Below are positions 34,175-42,494 of a stretch of DNA of 64,000 nt, piece by piece. A program made the translations under genes and the position numbers. This DNA comes from Aneurinibacillus sp. REN35 (GTDB lineage: Bacteria; Bacillota; Bacilli; Aneurinibacillales; Aneurinibacillaceae). The stretch is taken from assembly GCF_041379945.2 (NCBI RefSeq), contig NZ_JBFTXJ020000003.1:248001-312000 (forward strand), written 5' to 3'. The notes under the pieces are model-generated. The model was not told the origin of the DNA and made no database searches. It was given only the letters and a program-made list of their open reading frames with translations. The stretch's first letter is position 1. Each line of letters opens with the position of its first letter.

Positions 34175-34708
34175 ATGTATGCGCTTGTCACACAAGTATC
34201 GTTATGGGCAATTCCGCTGCTGCTCTCCTACGTATTGGCTTATGCGCTGTATAAGAAGGTCCCTGTGTACGACACGTTCACCGTAGGGGCGAAGGGTGGA
34301 TTTGGCACCGCGATCCGCATTATGCCGCATATGGTGGGCATGATGGTGGCCATTACCATCTTTCGTGAATCCGGTGCGCTTGATCTGCTTTTAAAGGCGC
34401 TGCGCCCGCTGCTGGATCTTGTTCATTTTCCGGCGGAGATTCTGCCGCTCTCCCTGCTTCGGCCGATTACCGGCTCCGGCTCGCTTGCGATTACGACCGA
34501 TTTAATTGCCCAGCACGGCCCCGATTCCTACATCGGACGATTGGCCAGTACGATCCAGGGCAGTACCGATACGACATTATACGTATTAACGGTCTATTTC
34601 GGGGCGGTAGCTGTACGTCATACGAAGTATGCGCTCAAGGTAGGGCTGCTGGCGGATTTAATTGGTGTTCTTGCTTCCTTGTTTGTTGTCTGGCTTGTGT
34701 TTGGATAA
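34175..34708 (+). CDS. spmB: Spore maturation protein B
   Basis: Partner of SpmA, 177 residues, four to five membrane helices. GAKGGFGTAIRIMPHMVGMMVAI and LLRPITGSGSLAITTDLIAQHGPDS are typical. It begins directly after the spmA stop, giving tight coupling, and a terminator follows two bases after its own stop. Confidence 0.94.
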   Translation: MYALVTQVSLWAIPLLLSYVLAYALYKKVPVYDTFTVGAKGGFGTAIRIMPHMVGMMVAITIFRESGALDLLLKALRPLLDLVHFPAEILPLSLLRPITGSGSLAITTDLIAQHGPDSYIGRLASTIQGSTDTTLYVLTVYFGAVAVRHTKYALKVGLLADLIGVLASLFVVWLVFG

Positions 34709-34709
34709 G

Positions 34710-34740
34710 CTCCCGTGCGTGGATATGCCGGGAGTTTTTT
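34710..34740 (+). terminator. Terminator of dacB-spmAB
   Basis: CTCCCG-N13-CGGGAG then TTTTTT. Confidence 0.85.
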
Positions 34741-34798
34741 CGTGCGCGTTGTATCCATTGCGCGGGAGCGGTATGATGGGGAAGGAGGTTGATAAGAC

Positions 34799-35512
34799 AT
34801 GGAACGTTTGCAAAAAATTATGGCACAGGCGGGTGTAGCTTCCCGCAGAAAATGTGAAGAATTAATTACAGCAGGACGGGTAAAAGTCAATGGAGAGACG
34901 GTGCAGGAGCTCGGATATAAAGCTGATCCCACGCGCGATACGATCGAAGTGGACGGAAAGAAAATCGAGCGTGAGAAGCATGTGTATTTTCTATTACATA
35001 AGCCGACCGGCTACATTACATCTGTAACCGACCCGCAGGGCAGAAAGACAGTGCTTGATCTGATGAAGGGAATCACAGAGAGGGTGTATCCTGTTGGGCG
35101 GCTTGACTATGATACGTCAGGTCTGCTTCTTCTAACCAATGACGGTGAATTCGCCAACCATATTACGCATCCTCGACATGAACTAGATAAGGTATATGAA
35201 GCCGTTGTAAAAGGCAGAGTGGAAGAGAAGGCGTTGGCGCGTCTGCGTGAGGGTATCATGCTTGAGGATGGCATGACGGCGCCAGCCGAAGCGGTGCGCT
35301 TGCATTTTCAGGAGAGAAACGGAACGAGCGTTATCCGCCTAACGATACATGAGGGGCGCAATCGGCAGGTACGGCGGATGTGTGAGGCGGTAGGGCATCC
35401 GGTGCTTGCGCTAGAACGTGTACGCTTGGCCTTTCTTACGCTTGACGGTGTATCGAAGGGTACCTATCGGACGCTTACAGCAGAAGAAGTACGGCGCTTG
35501 ATGGCATTATAA
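34799..35512 (+). CDS. rluB: 23S rRNA pseudouridine synthase RluB
   Basis: Protein of 237 residues with an N-terminal S4 RNA-binding domain (MERLQKIMAQAGVASRRKCEELI) and a RsuA/RluB-type catalytic domain. The catalytic aspartate is in GRLDYDTSGLLLLTNDG, and NRQVRRMCEAVGHPVL marks the C-terminal half. It modifies a uridine in 23S rRNA during ribosome assembly. The ribosome site is AAGGAGGTTGA. Position between spmB and resA is as in Bacillus subtilis. Confidence 0.94.
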   Translation: MERLQKIMAQAGVASRRKCEELITAGRVKVNGETVQELGYKADPTRDTIEVDGKKIEREKHVYFLLHKPTGYITSVTDPQGRKTVLDLMKGITERVYPVGRLDYDTSGLLLLTNDGEFANHITHPRHELDKVYEAVVKGRVEEKALARLREGIMLEDGMTAPAEAVRLHFQERNGTSVIRLTIHEGRNRQVRRMCEAVGHPVLALERVRLAFLTLDGVSKGTYRTLTAEEVRRLMAL

Positions 35513-35527
35513 GAAAATCTAGGCAAG

Positions 35528-35554
35528 AAAAAAATGGCGTAGCGCGCCATTTTG
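35528..35554. terminator. Bidirectional terminator between rluB and the Sm-like gene
   Basis: AAAATGGCG-TAGCG-CGCCATTTT with A and T flanks on both sides. Confidence 0.8.
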
Positions 35555-35558
35555 TACG

Positions 35559-35574
35559 AATAAATATTTATGCA
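35559..35574. repeat. 16-bp direct repeat, copy 1 (contains palindrome ATAAATATTTAT)
   Basis: AATAAATATTTATGCA occurs here and again at 35858-35873, on either side of the small Sm-like gene. The core (35560-35571) is a perfect 12-bp palindrome. Confidence 0.85.
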
Positions 35575-35579
35575 GCGAA

Positions 35580-35771
35580 CTACCAACTAATATCGTCGAT
35601 GTCCATGCGGGAAATGACCTCAAACAAATCCTGCTTGCTTGGTACAATCAGGATGACTCGCTCATCCGTAACATTGTATAGATCACCCGTTACTTTTTCT
35701 CCCTTTACATAAACAGTAACGGTTGCGTGGCGCTGCAGCAAAGCGTTCCACTGCATCTCCGTCGGTATCAT
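35580..35771 (-). CDS. Small Sm/Hfq-like protein (hypothetical)
   Basis: Protein of 63 residues that I do not recognise by name. After a short helix (residues 5-13) it shows the strand pattern of an Sm1 motif: hydrophobic alternation TVTVYV (17-22), Gly24, TGDLYNV with Gly29, Asp36, then RVILIV (38-43). A second hydrophobic strand pair follows (LFEVISRMDIDDI), resembling Sm2. Length fits a minimal Sm or Hfq ring subunit, but the Hfq YKHA motif is missing. It has its own promoter and a GAAGGAG ribosome site. RNA binding is an inference from fold pattern only. Confidence 0.7.
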   Translation of the reverse strand: MIPTEMQWNALLQRHATVTVYVKGEKVTGDLYNVTDERVILIVPSKQDLFEVISRMDIDDISW

Positions 35772-35830
35772 TATGCGTCCACTCCTTCATTCGAACGTAG
35801 CAGCCGAAGTCGGCTGGTAAGATAAATTCA

Positions 35831-35859
35831 ATTCTACAACGAATAAATACATATGTAAA
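35831..35859 (-). promoter_or_regulatory. Promoter of the Sm-like gene with overlapping palindromes
   Basis: On the minus strand TTTACA (35859-35854), 17 bases, TAGAAT (35836-35831). TACATATGTA (35848-35857) overlaps the -35, and ATAAATATTTAT (35859-35870) abuts it. Both are perfect palindromes and likely protein-binding sites. Confidence 0.55.
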
Positions 35860-35873
35860 TAAATATTTATGCA
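35858..35873. repeat. 16-bp direct repeat, copy 2 (contains palindrome ATAAATATTTAT)
   Basis: Identical to 35559-35574. The remaining 35874-36090 gap before resA holds a possible resA -10 (TATAAT, 36017-36022) without a good -35; I see nothing else in it. Confidence 0.85.
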
Positions 35874-36090
35874 TTATTTTAGCTTGCTGTACCATGAGTA
35901 TGACCATGTATTTGCATAAAAAGAAAATTGAGGTAAGCTAAGAGGGTATGTGATGCAGTGATCTTGCTGTCACGAAACGTTCAAAAAATGGATGAAGTGT
36001 TAAATTTGATAACCGTTATAATGTGTATAGTTATCCTTGATTTAACAATGAAAACAGTAGCTATTGCAGCGTGTTGAGGAGGTTGCCTAC

Positions 36091-36615
36091 ATGGGAACGC
36101 GTAAGATTACACGGTTGGTTGTGTTGTCGGTCATTGTCCTCGCTGTCGGATGGACGTTTTACAGCGCGTATTTTAATGATAAGACCACAGTGCAGGTAGG
36201 AAAGCCCGTGCCTGATTTTGTCGCTCAGCAGCTTGGCGGTGAGAAGGTGCAGCTAAGCCAGTTAAAAGGAAAAGCGGTGGTACTAAATTTCTGGGGCACA
36301 TACTGTCCGCCCTGTCGTGAAGAGATGGCAGACTTGAATAAAGCGGCGAAAGATTTTGCGGATAAGAATGTAGTGATTCTGGCAATGAATGTAGGTGAAT
36401 CTGAGATCCCGATCCAATCATTTGCACGTCAGTACAAATTGGATGCGCTACCAATGCTCATGGATCCGTCACGGGATATTACCCGTAAATATCAAGTCGG
36501 AGAGATGCCGTCCACCTTTTTCATTAAAGCAGACGGTACGCTGTATAAACACATCGTCGGCGGTCCGATGTCGTATGAAACTATTCGGGATAACATGCAG
36601 CAAATTGCTCCGTAA
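36091..36615 (+). CDS. resA: Thiol-disulfide oxidoreductase ResA
   Basis: Membrane-anchored thioredoxin-like protein of 174 residues that keeps apocytochrome c cysteines reduced for haem attachment outside the membrane. A single N-terminal helix (LVVLSVIVLAVGWTFYSAYF) anchors it. The active site is Cys72-Pro-Pro-Cys75 in GTYCPPCREEM, with the cis-proline in EMPSTFFI. ATG 36091 follows GAGGAGG. It leads the resABC cytochrome c maturation cluster, followed by the redox regulators resDE. Confidence 0.95.
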   Translation: MGTRKITRLVVLSVIVLAVGWTFYSAYFNDKTTVQVGKPVPDFVAQQLGGEKVQLSQLKGKAVVLNFWGTYCPPCREEMADLNKAAKDFADKNVVILAMNVGESEIPIQSFARQYKLDALPMLMDPSRDITRKYQVGEMPSTFFIKADGTLYKHIVGGPMSYETIRDNMQQIAP

Positions 36616-36633
36616 GAAACTTGAGGTGAGACC

Positions 36634-38253
36634 ATGTTAGATAATGTAAAATGCGCATGCGGCCATTCCAATCCGGTCGGGACGATGCTATGCGAATCAT
36701 GCGGTGCTCCACTTGCGAGCGAGATTTCCGGCGAGAAACCGGATATGCGCTATGAAGGTGCGGCCAGACGTTCGCAAATATACAAGAAAACGATTGTGGA
36801 TCGCATCTGGAATTTTTTCTCTTCTGTACGTAATGCTGTAATTATGATTATTTTGACGTTGATCGCATCTGCGCTCGGTACGGTATTTCCGCAAGAACGT
36901 TATATTCCGGTACCGAAACCGGCAGAACAATATTACCCGGAAGCATACGGTACGTTTGGCCGCATTTACTACGAGCTTGGATTTCATAATTTATATTCGT
37001 CCTGGTGGTTTATTGCGCTCATGCTGGGCATAGGGATTTCGCTTGTAATTTGTAGCTTAGATCGTGTGGTTCCGCTGTACCGTGCACTAAAAAAGCAACG
37101 CGTCAAGCGGGATAAGAGATTTCTGCAAATTCAAAAAGTGCATGCAGCACTTGATATAGAGGGCAAGGATGCGGCACAGTTATCAGCCTCGCTTGAAGAA
37201 GGGTTACAAAAACAGCGCTACCATGTACGCCGTGAACAGAACGCGCTCCTCGGAGAGAAAGGGCGCTTTAGCCGTTGGGGACCATACATAAACCATATCG
37301 GTCTTATTATTTTTTTACTTGGCTGTTTGATGCGTCTTATCCCGGGATTCTATCTTGATCAGTATGTATGGGTACGCGAAGGCCAAACGGTTCCTGTGCC
37401 GGAAACCGATTATTATGTAAAGAATGAGCAATTCATTAAAGAGTACTACAAAGATAATGAGTTTCCAGAGAAGCTCGATCTTGATGGAGTCGTCGTAAAA
37501 GAGTATAGAACACATGCGGTACTATATAAGAATGAGAATGCGGCGATCCCAGGCTCAGAGCCGAAGCTGACCAAGGTGGAGCAGCATGATATTCGGGTTA
37601 ATCATCCATTGAAATATGAAGGCCTGTTGCTGTATCAATCGGGGGAGCAAGAGAATCAACTGCAAGCGTTGAATCTTACGTTAGTAGATACAGAGACGAA
37701 GCAGCCGCTTGGCAAAGCAAAGCTTGATCTCCTTTCACCGGAAAAGGAAGTGAAAGTAAGCGAGCAGATCAAGGTAGAGGTGCTGCAGTATTTTCCTGAT
37801 TTTGCTCTTGATGATAACAAGCAGCCGATTACGAAATCAACAGAGCCGAACAACCCTGCTTTCATCGTTAATACGATTTCACCAAAAACACCAAGCGGTG
37901 AGAAACAGTGGATTTTCCTTGGCAACACGCTTACAGCGGACGGTAAGGAGCCGCAAATCACGTATGAATTTGCCAAGCCTGATCTAGTGGATATAAGCGG
38001 ATTGATGGTACGTAAGGACAACAGCATTCCCGTGATTTTCTTCGGTGCAGCAATTAGTATGGTCGGTTTGATTATGGGCTTCTATTGGCAACATCGTCGT
38101 ATTTGGTTCCAGACAGAGGGAGACAAGCTTTTGGTGGCGGCACATACCAACAAGAACTGGTTCGGTGTAAAGGGCGATGTGAAAAAGATTCTGGAAGCAA
38201 ACGGATATCAGATCACTGCCGCGCAATTGGAGAAGGAGGCTAAACAATCATGA
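36634..38253 (+). CDS. resB: Cytochrome c biogenesis protein ResB
   Basis: System II cytochrome c maturation protein of 539 residues. Three early membrane helices, a large extracytoplasmic domain (about residues 240-455) and a last helix near residue 460 match the family. With ResC it forms the haem delivery and ligation complex. The N-terminus carries CACGHSNPVGTMLCESCG, a four-cysteine rubredoxin-type knuckle ahead of the first helix, which would lie in the cytoplasm. The stop overlaps resC by four bases. Confidence 0.94.
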   Translation: MLDNVKCACGHSNPVGTMLCESCGAPLASEISGEKPDMRYEGAARRSQIYKKTIVDRIWNFFSSVRNAVIMIILTLIASALGTVFPQERYIPVPKPAEQYYPEAYGTFGRIYYELGFHNLYSSWWFIALMLGIGISLVICSLDRVVPLYRALKKQRVKRDKRFLQIQKVHAALDIEGKDAAQLSASLEEGLQKQRYHVRREQNALLGEKGRFSRWGPYINHIGLIIFLLGCLMRLIPGFYLDQYVWVREGQTVPVPETDYYVKNEQFIKEYYKDNEFPEKLDLDGVVVKEYRTHAVLYKNENAAIPGSEPKLTKVEQHDIRVNHPLKYEGLLLYQSGEQENQLQALNLTLVDTETKQPLGKAKLDLLSPEKEVKVSEQIKVEVLQYFPDFALDDNKQPITKSTEPNNPAFIVNTISPKTPSGEKQWIFLGNTLTADGKEPQITYEFAKPDLVDISGLMVRKDNSIPVIFFGAAISMVGLIMGFYWQHRRIWFQTEGDKLLVAAHTNKNWFGVKGDVKKILEANGYQITAAQLEKEAKQS

Positions 38254-39470
38254 ACAATCTGATCGGGACAAGCAATATGATGCTGACCATCGCGTTTATT
38301 TTCTACTGTATTGCCACGATTCTATATTTTGTTGCTGTGACAGGAAAAAGCTTCCGCAGCGATAAGCCAGAAGAGCATGGCCGCAGATTTGGTCGTTTTG
38401 CTTACGCTGCGGCTGTGATCGGCTTTATCGCACATGCTGTATTTATTGGAATACGCTGGTATGTAGGCGGACATATTCCGACAAGCAACATGTTTGAATT
38501 CATGCAGTTCTTAGGCTTTGCGATGACGCTTGCGTTCTTGGGCATTTATTTAATCTACCGTATTCCGTTAATCGGCGCCTTTGTTATGCCGTTTAGCGTG
38601 ATTATTGTTGCGTATGCGGCTGTATTTCCGCGCGAAGTAACGCCGCTGATCCCGGCGCTTCAGAGCTATTGGCTGCAGATTCACGTTTCGACAGCGGCGC
38701 TTGGTGAGGGAGCTTTTGCCGTAGGTTTTGCAGGGGGCCTTATGTACTTGCTTCGCACAGTGGATACGAAAGGTAAATCAGCGTCTGCCATCTGGCTTGA
38801 ATTCGTTATGTGGTCGATCTGTACATTGATTGCTTTTATTGTGCTTGTATTTTCCTTTCAACTTGCAGGCTATCAGTCAACATTTAAGGCACCCTTTAAA
38901 ATGTCAACCGGACAAGTGGTAGAATCACAGGTGAAATATCATCTGCCAGCGATTGTGGGACCCAAAGACGGTGTATTAGAAACAACGGACAAGATGAAGC
39001 CGCTGTTTGAAGCGCCTGGATTCATGAAGGGGAATCAAGCGGCACGTAAGTTTAATACATTGATTTGGTCCGGACTTAGCGGTACGGTGCTGTACGGAGT
39101 AGCCCGTTTGGCGTTCCGACGCAGGATTTCTACTGTAGCGAGCAAATGGGTACAGGAGTTAGAGCCGGATCTGGTGGATGAGATCAGCTACCGTGCTGTG
39201 GCGATCGGCTTCCCGATTTTTACGCTGGGCGCGCTGATTTTTGCGATGATTTGGGCGCATGAAGCATGGGGCCGCTTCTGGGGCTGGGACCCGAAGGAAG
39301 TATGGGCGCTCATTACGTGGCTGTTCTACAGCGCCTACCTCCATCTGCGTCTATCCCGGGGGTGGCAGGGTAAGAAATCAGCTTGGATGGCTGTAATTGG
39401 CTTCATTATTGTTATGTTCAACCTTATCTTTGTAAATCTGGTCATCTCAGGTTTGCATTCGTACGCATAG
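38250..39470 (+). CDS. resC: Cytochrome c biogenesis protein ResC
   Basis: Haem-handling membrane protein of 406 residues (CcsA/CcmC-like) with about eight or nine helices. The haem-binding WWD-type signature is WGRFWGWDPKEVWALITWL near residue 345, flanked by conserved histidines such as in IHVSTAALGEGAF. It starts inside the resB stop (ATGA). A strong terminator follows, so resABC is separate from resDE here, although read-through is possible. Confidence 0.94.
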   Translation: MNNLIGTSNMMLTIAFIFYCIATILYFVAVTGKSFRSDKPEEHGRRFGRFAYAAAVIGFIAHAVFIGIRWYVGGHIPTSNMFEFMQFLGFAMTLAFLGIYLIYRIPLIGAFVMPFSVIIVAYAAVFPREVTPLIPALQSYWLQIHVSTAALGEGAFAVGFAGGLMYLLRTVDTKGKSASAIWLEFVMWSICTLIAFIVLVFSFQLAGYQSTFKAPFKMSTGQVVESQVKYHLPAIVGPKDGVLETTDKMKPLFEAPGFMKGNQAARKFNTLIWSGLSGTVLYGVARLAFRRRISTVASKWVQELEPDLVDEISYRAVAIGFPIFTLGALIFAMIWAHEAWGRFWGWDPKEVWALITWLFYSAYLHLRLSRGWQGKKSAWMAVIGFIIVMFNLIFVNLVISGLHSYA

Positions 39471-39483
39471 AAGAAGGCAATAG

Positions 39484-39522
39484 AAAGCGCCTCGCTCCAG
39501 ATTGAAGCGAGGCGCTTTATTT
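39484..39522. terminator. Terminator after resC (bidirectional)
   Basis: AAAGCGCCTCGCT and AGCGAGGCGCTTT arms with a 9-base loop. It serves resC and the convergent small gene. Confidence 0.9.
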
Positions 39523-39537
39523 AGACAACAACGGTCA

Positions 39538-39768
39538 TTACTCAAAGTCATCAGGGCTCTTTTCTTCAAGTTCATCGTCCTGCATCATAGTCTCTGTTTG
39601 ATTTTCGGTACGGCTTTTGGGACGGTTGTCGCTTTGGGGCTGATCTCCCATTTGTGAATATGCATCATCATCCTCGATGACACCGATTTGATAGGCGTTC
39701 ATAATTTCTTGGTGCACGATTTGTTCACCTTCGGATTCATAGCGAATGTTTTGTTCCGGCTTTTTCAT
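39538..39768 (-). CDS. Small acidic hypothetical protein
   Basis: Protein of 76 residues, rich in Asp, Glu, Gln and Ser, probably largely disordered. It starts MKKPEQNIRYESEGEQIVHQ and ends EEKSPDDFE. The length and opening recall YozQ/DUF4025-type small proteins of Bacillales, but I am not sure. AAAGGAGTGAG is a good ribosome site. It runs against resABC and shares the terminator. No membrane segment or enzymatic motif is present. Confidence 0.65.
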   Translation of the reverse strand: MKKPEQNIRYESEGEQIVHQEIMNAYQIGVIEDDDAYSQMGDQPQSDNRPKSRTENQTETMMQDDELEEKSPDDFE

Positions 39769-39953
39769 AAAAAGCTCACTCCTTTCGCTCTTATATTGTT
39801 TCCACGAAACTGCAGATTAAAACAAAGACTTGTGTTTTATAACCTGGGTAACATATAATTTGTACGATTATAGCCGCAATTGGCTGCTAAAAATGGTAAA
39901 ATAAGCAGAAAAGCAATCTATATATTGAAAAAGTCAACCGAGGTGAAAAGTAA

Positions 39954-40667
39954 ATGGAGCAGCAAGCAAGAGTTCTTATAGTAGATGATGAAGAACGTAT
40001 CCGCCGACTTTTACGCATGTACTTAGAAAGAGAAAACTTTAGCATCGATGAAGCGGAAGATGGAGAGACTGCGCTTGAAATGGCGCTTTCCGGCGATTAT
40101 GATCTGATCTTGCTTGATTTAATGCTGCCAGGAATCGATGGCATTGAAGTATGCACACGACTGCGCGAGCAAAAGGCTACACCGGTTATTATGCTGACGG
40201 CCAAGGGTGAAGAAGCGAACCGGGTCCAAGGTTTTGAATCCGGAACCGATGACTATGTCGTCAAGCCGTTCAGCCCACGAGAAGTCGTATATCGGGTAAA
40301 GGCGTTGCTGCGCCGCTCGTCAGCTACCGCATTTCTTTCAACGCCGAGCAGCTCGCACAATGTGCTTGTATTTCCGGAGCTATCCATTGACCATGATGCC
40401 CATCGGGTCACAGTTTCAGGTGAAGAAGTGAATTTGACACCAAAGGAATATGAACTGCTTTATTATCTGGCACGTAATCCGGATCGGGTATTCTCACGAG
40501 AAGACCTGTTGAAAGATGTATGGCATTATGAGTTTTTTGGTGATCTGAGAACCGTAGATACGCACATCAAGCGTCTGCGGGAGAAACTCAATAAGATGTC
40601 CCCTGTCGCAGCCAATATGATCGCAACCGTATGGGGTATCGGATACAAGCTTGAGGTGCCTAAATAA
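39954..40667 (+). CDS. resD: Response regulator ResD
   Basis: OmpR-family response regulator of 237 residues that activates genes for anaerobic respiration and cytochrome maturation. The receiver has the acidic pocket DDEE, the phosphorylated Asp in LILLDLMLPG and the switch lysine in VVKPFSPRE. The C-terminal winged helix ends TVDTHIKRLREKLNKMS. Assignment as ResD rests on position between resC and the paired kinase. resE follows immediately. Confidence 0.92.
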   Translation: MEQQARVLIVDDEERIRRLLRMYLERENFSIDEAEDGETALEMALSGDYDLILLDLMLPGIDGIEVCTRLREQKATPVIMLTAKGEEANRVQGFESGTDDYVVKPFSPREVVYRVKALLRRSSATAFLSTPSSSHNVLVFPELSIDHDAHRVTVSGEEVNLTPKEYELLYYLARNPDRVFSREDLLKDVWHYEFFGDLRTVDTHIKRLREKLNKMSPVAANMIATVWGIGYKLEVPK

Positions 40668-42494
40668 GTGTTAAATCAGGTTGTAATTAAGCTGTGGATC
40701 ACCATCATTGGATTGGTGGCTGTCGTATTGACCGCGCTTAGCCTGACGCTTATGTCTTTTCTGGATGGGTTTTATGAACGCCAGCGCACGGATGATTTAC
40801 AGCAGCTGGCACAGCATATGGCTCATGTTATTGTAGTCTATAAGGATCGGGAGAAAACATTCGGGATTGCCAAGGAATTGGTAGACGTCTATGATACGCG
40901 TATGGTTGTGACCGGGCAATTGGGTAAGGGATTGGCAAAAAACGATAAGCTAGACGATGCGGCCATTCCTGAAGTGAAGGCGGAGGAGTTTTTAAAGCAT
41001 CCGGAGCTTAAGAAGGCACGCAGTGATGATCGAATCGCCGTCACACGCGATTTCTTCCCCGTCGTGCCGCAGGATGGAAGTGTTCCTCACTATGAGGAGT
41101 TTGTGGCGGTGGCTGTTCCCCTTCATTCTGGAGGATTGAATGATGAGCTAATCCTGTACCAGACAATGGATGAACTTCGGGAGACAACATATAAGACAAC
41201 CCGTCTTATTTTTTATGCAGCCGCCATTGGCATTGTGCTGACGACATTTTTTGCATTCTTCTTATCCACCCGTATCACGCAGCCGCTCCGTTCCATGAAG
41301 AAAGCGGCCGATTCGTATGCGCAAGGGGATTTTTCCACCCAAATCTCCATTCGAACAAATGATGAGATTGGTGATTTGGCGGCGACAATCAATCATATGG
41401 CCAATAGGCTCAATGGCTTGATTGTAGCGCTCTCACGTGAAAAAGAGCAGGTGGCAAGTGTTCTGAAAAGCATGACCGATGGGGTTATTACATTCGATCA
41501 TACCGGTGCGATTATCGTGACTAATCCGCCAGCTGATGAACTGCTGAAGGCGTGGAATTACGAACAAGATATACAAGACAATATGGCTGGGGATCAGAAG
41601 CAAGTGAATGGACTGCCGCCATCGCTACGCTCGATTTTAGAGCAAGTGCTAGAGTTGGAAGAAGAAGGCGTGGCAGATGTGATTATTCAAGGCCGGATCT
41701 ACGCTGTCGTCATGGCCCCGCTCTATGATAACGAGCAGGTGCGGGGAGCGGTTGCCGTGCTGCGCGATATGACACATGAGCGTCGTCTTGATAAGCTGCG
41801 CAAAGACTTCGTCGCCAACGTCTCGCATGAGCTGCGCACCCCGCTTGTGATGCTGCAGGGATATAGTGAAGCGATTGTAGATGATATAGCTCAGTCGTCT
41901 GAGGAGAAAAAAGAACTCGCACAAATTATATATGATGAGTCGCTCCGCATGTCACGTCTTGTGAATGAGCTATTGGATTTGGCCCGAATGGAAGCAGGCT
42001 ATATTCAGCTTGAAATCCAGCCGTCCAATTTGCTGCAGCTTGAAGATAAGATTATTCGGAAGTTCAATGGCGTAGCCAAAGAGCAGGGCATCCACCTTGC
42101 TCTTGATTGGCAGGCTGTAAATGATACGTTTCCTTTTGATGCGGACCGTATCGAACAGGTGCTGACCAATCTGGTAGACAATGCGATTCGTCATACGACG
42201 ACAGGCGGCACGGTTACCCTCCGTACGTTTAACCGCAATGATTTGTACATCATTGAGATTACGGATACAGGAAGCGGGATTCCTGCTGAGGATTTGCCGT
42301 TTGTATTTGAGCGATTCTATAAAGCCGATAAGGCTCGGACGCGCGGACGTTCCGGCACGGGTCTTGGGCTGTCGATAGTCAAAAATATTGTAGAAGGCCA
42401 CCATGGCACAATTACCGTGCGCAGTAAGCTAGGAGAAGGTACAACATTCTCTATTCAACTGCCGGTTCAGCCTGAGGAAGGAAGACGCGGATGA
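40668..42494 (+). CDS. resE: Sensor histidine kinase ResE
   Basis: Membrane kinase of 608 residues. Two helices flank an extracytoplasmic domain (residues 30-180); then come HAMP (near 200-255), a PAS-like domain (260-370), HisKA with the phosphorylated His in FVANVSHELRTPLVML, and the HATPase domain with N-box DNAIRHTT and DTGSGIPAEDLP. It starts at GTG one base after the resD stop. It should control ResD phosphorylation in response to oxygen or redox state. Confidence 0.92.
   Translation: MLNQVVIKLWITIIGLVAVVLTALSLTLMSFLDGFYERQRTDDLQQLAQHMAHVIVVYKDREKTFGIAKELVDVYDTRMVVTGQLGKGLAKNDKLDDAAIPEVKAEEFLKHPELKKARSDDRIAVTRDFFPVVPQDGSVPHYEEFVAVAVPLHSGGLNDELILYQTMDELRETTYKTTRLIFYAAAIGIVLTTFFAFFLSTRITQPLRSMKKAADSYAQGDFSTQISIRTNDEIGDLAATINHMANRLNGLIVALSREKEQVASVLKSMTDGVITFDHTGAIIVTNPPADELLKAWNYEQDIQDNMAGDQKQVNGLPPSLRSILEQVLELEEEGVADVIIQGRIYAVVMAPLYDNEQVRGAVAVLRDMTHERRLDKLRKDFVANVSHELRTPLVMLQGYSEAIVDDIAQSSEEKKELAQIIYDESLRMSRLVNELLDLARMEAGYIQLEIQPSNLLQLEDKIIRKFNGVAKEQGIHLALDWQAVNDTFPFDADRIEQVLTNLVDNAIRHTTTGGTVTLRTFNRNDLYIIEITDTGSGIPAEDLPFVFERFYKADKARTRGRSGTGLGLSIVKNIVEGHHGTITVRSKLGEGTTFSIQLPVQPEEGRRG

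Noticed and set aside
35559-35873. Transposon with terminal repeats around the Sm-like gene
   Set aside because: The repeats are direct, not inverted, are palindromic in themselves and overlap the promoter; they look like binding sites rather than element ends.
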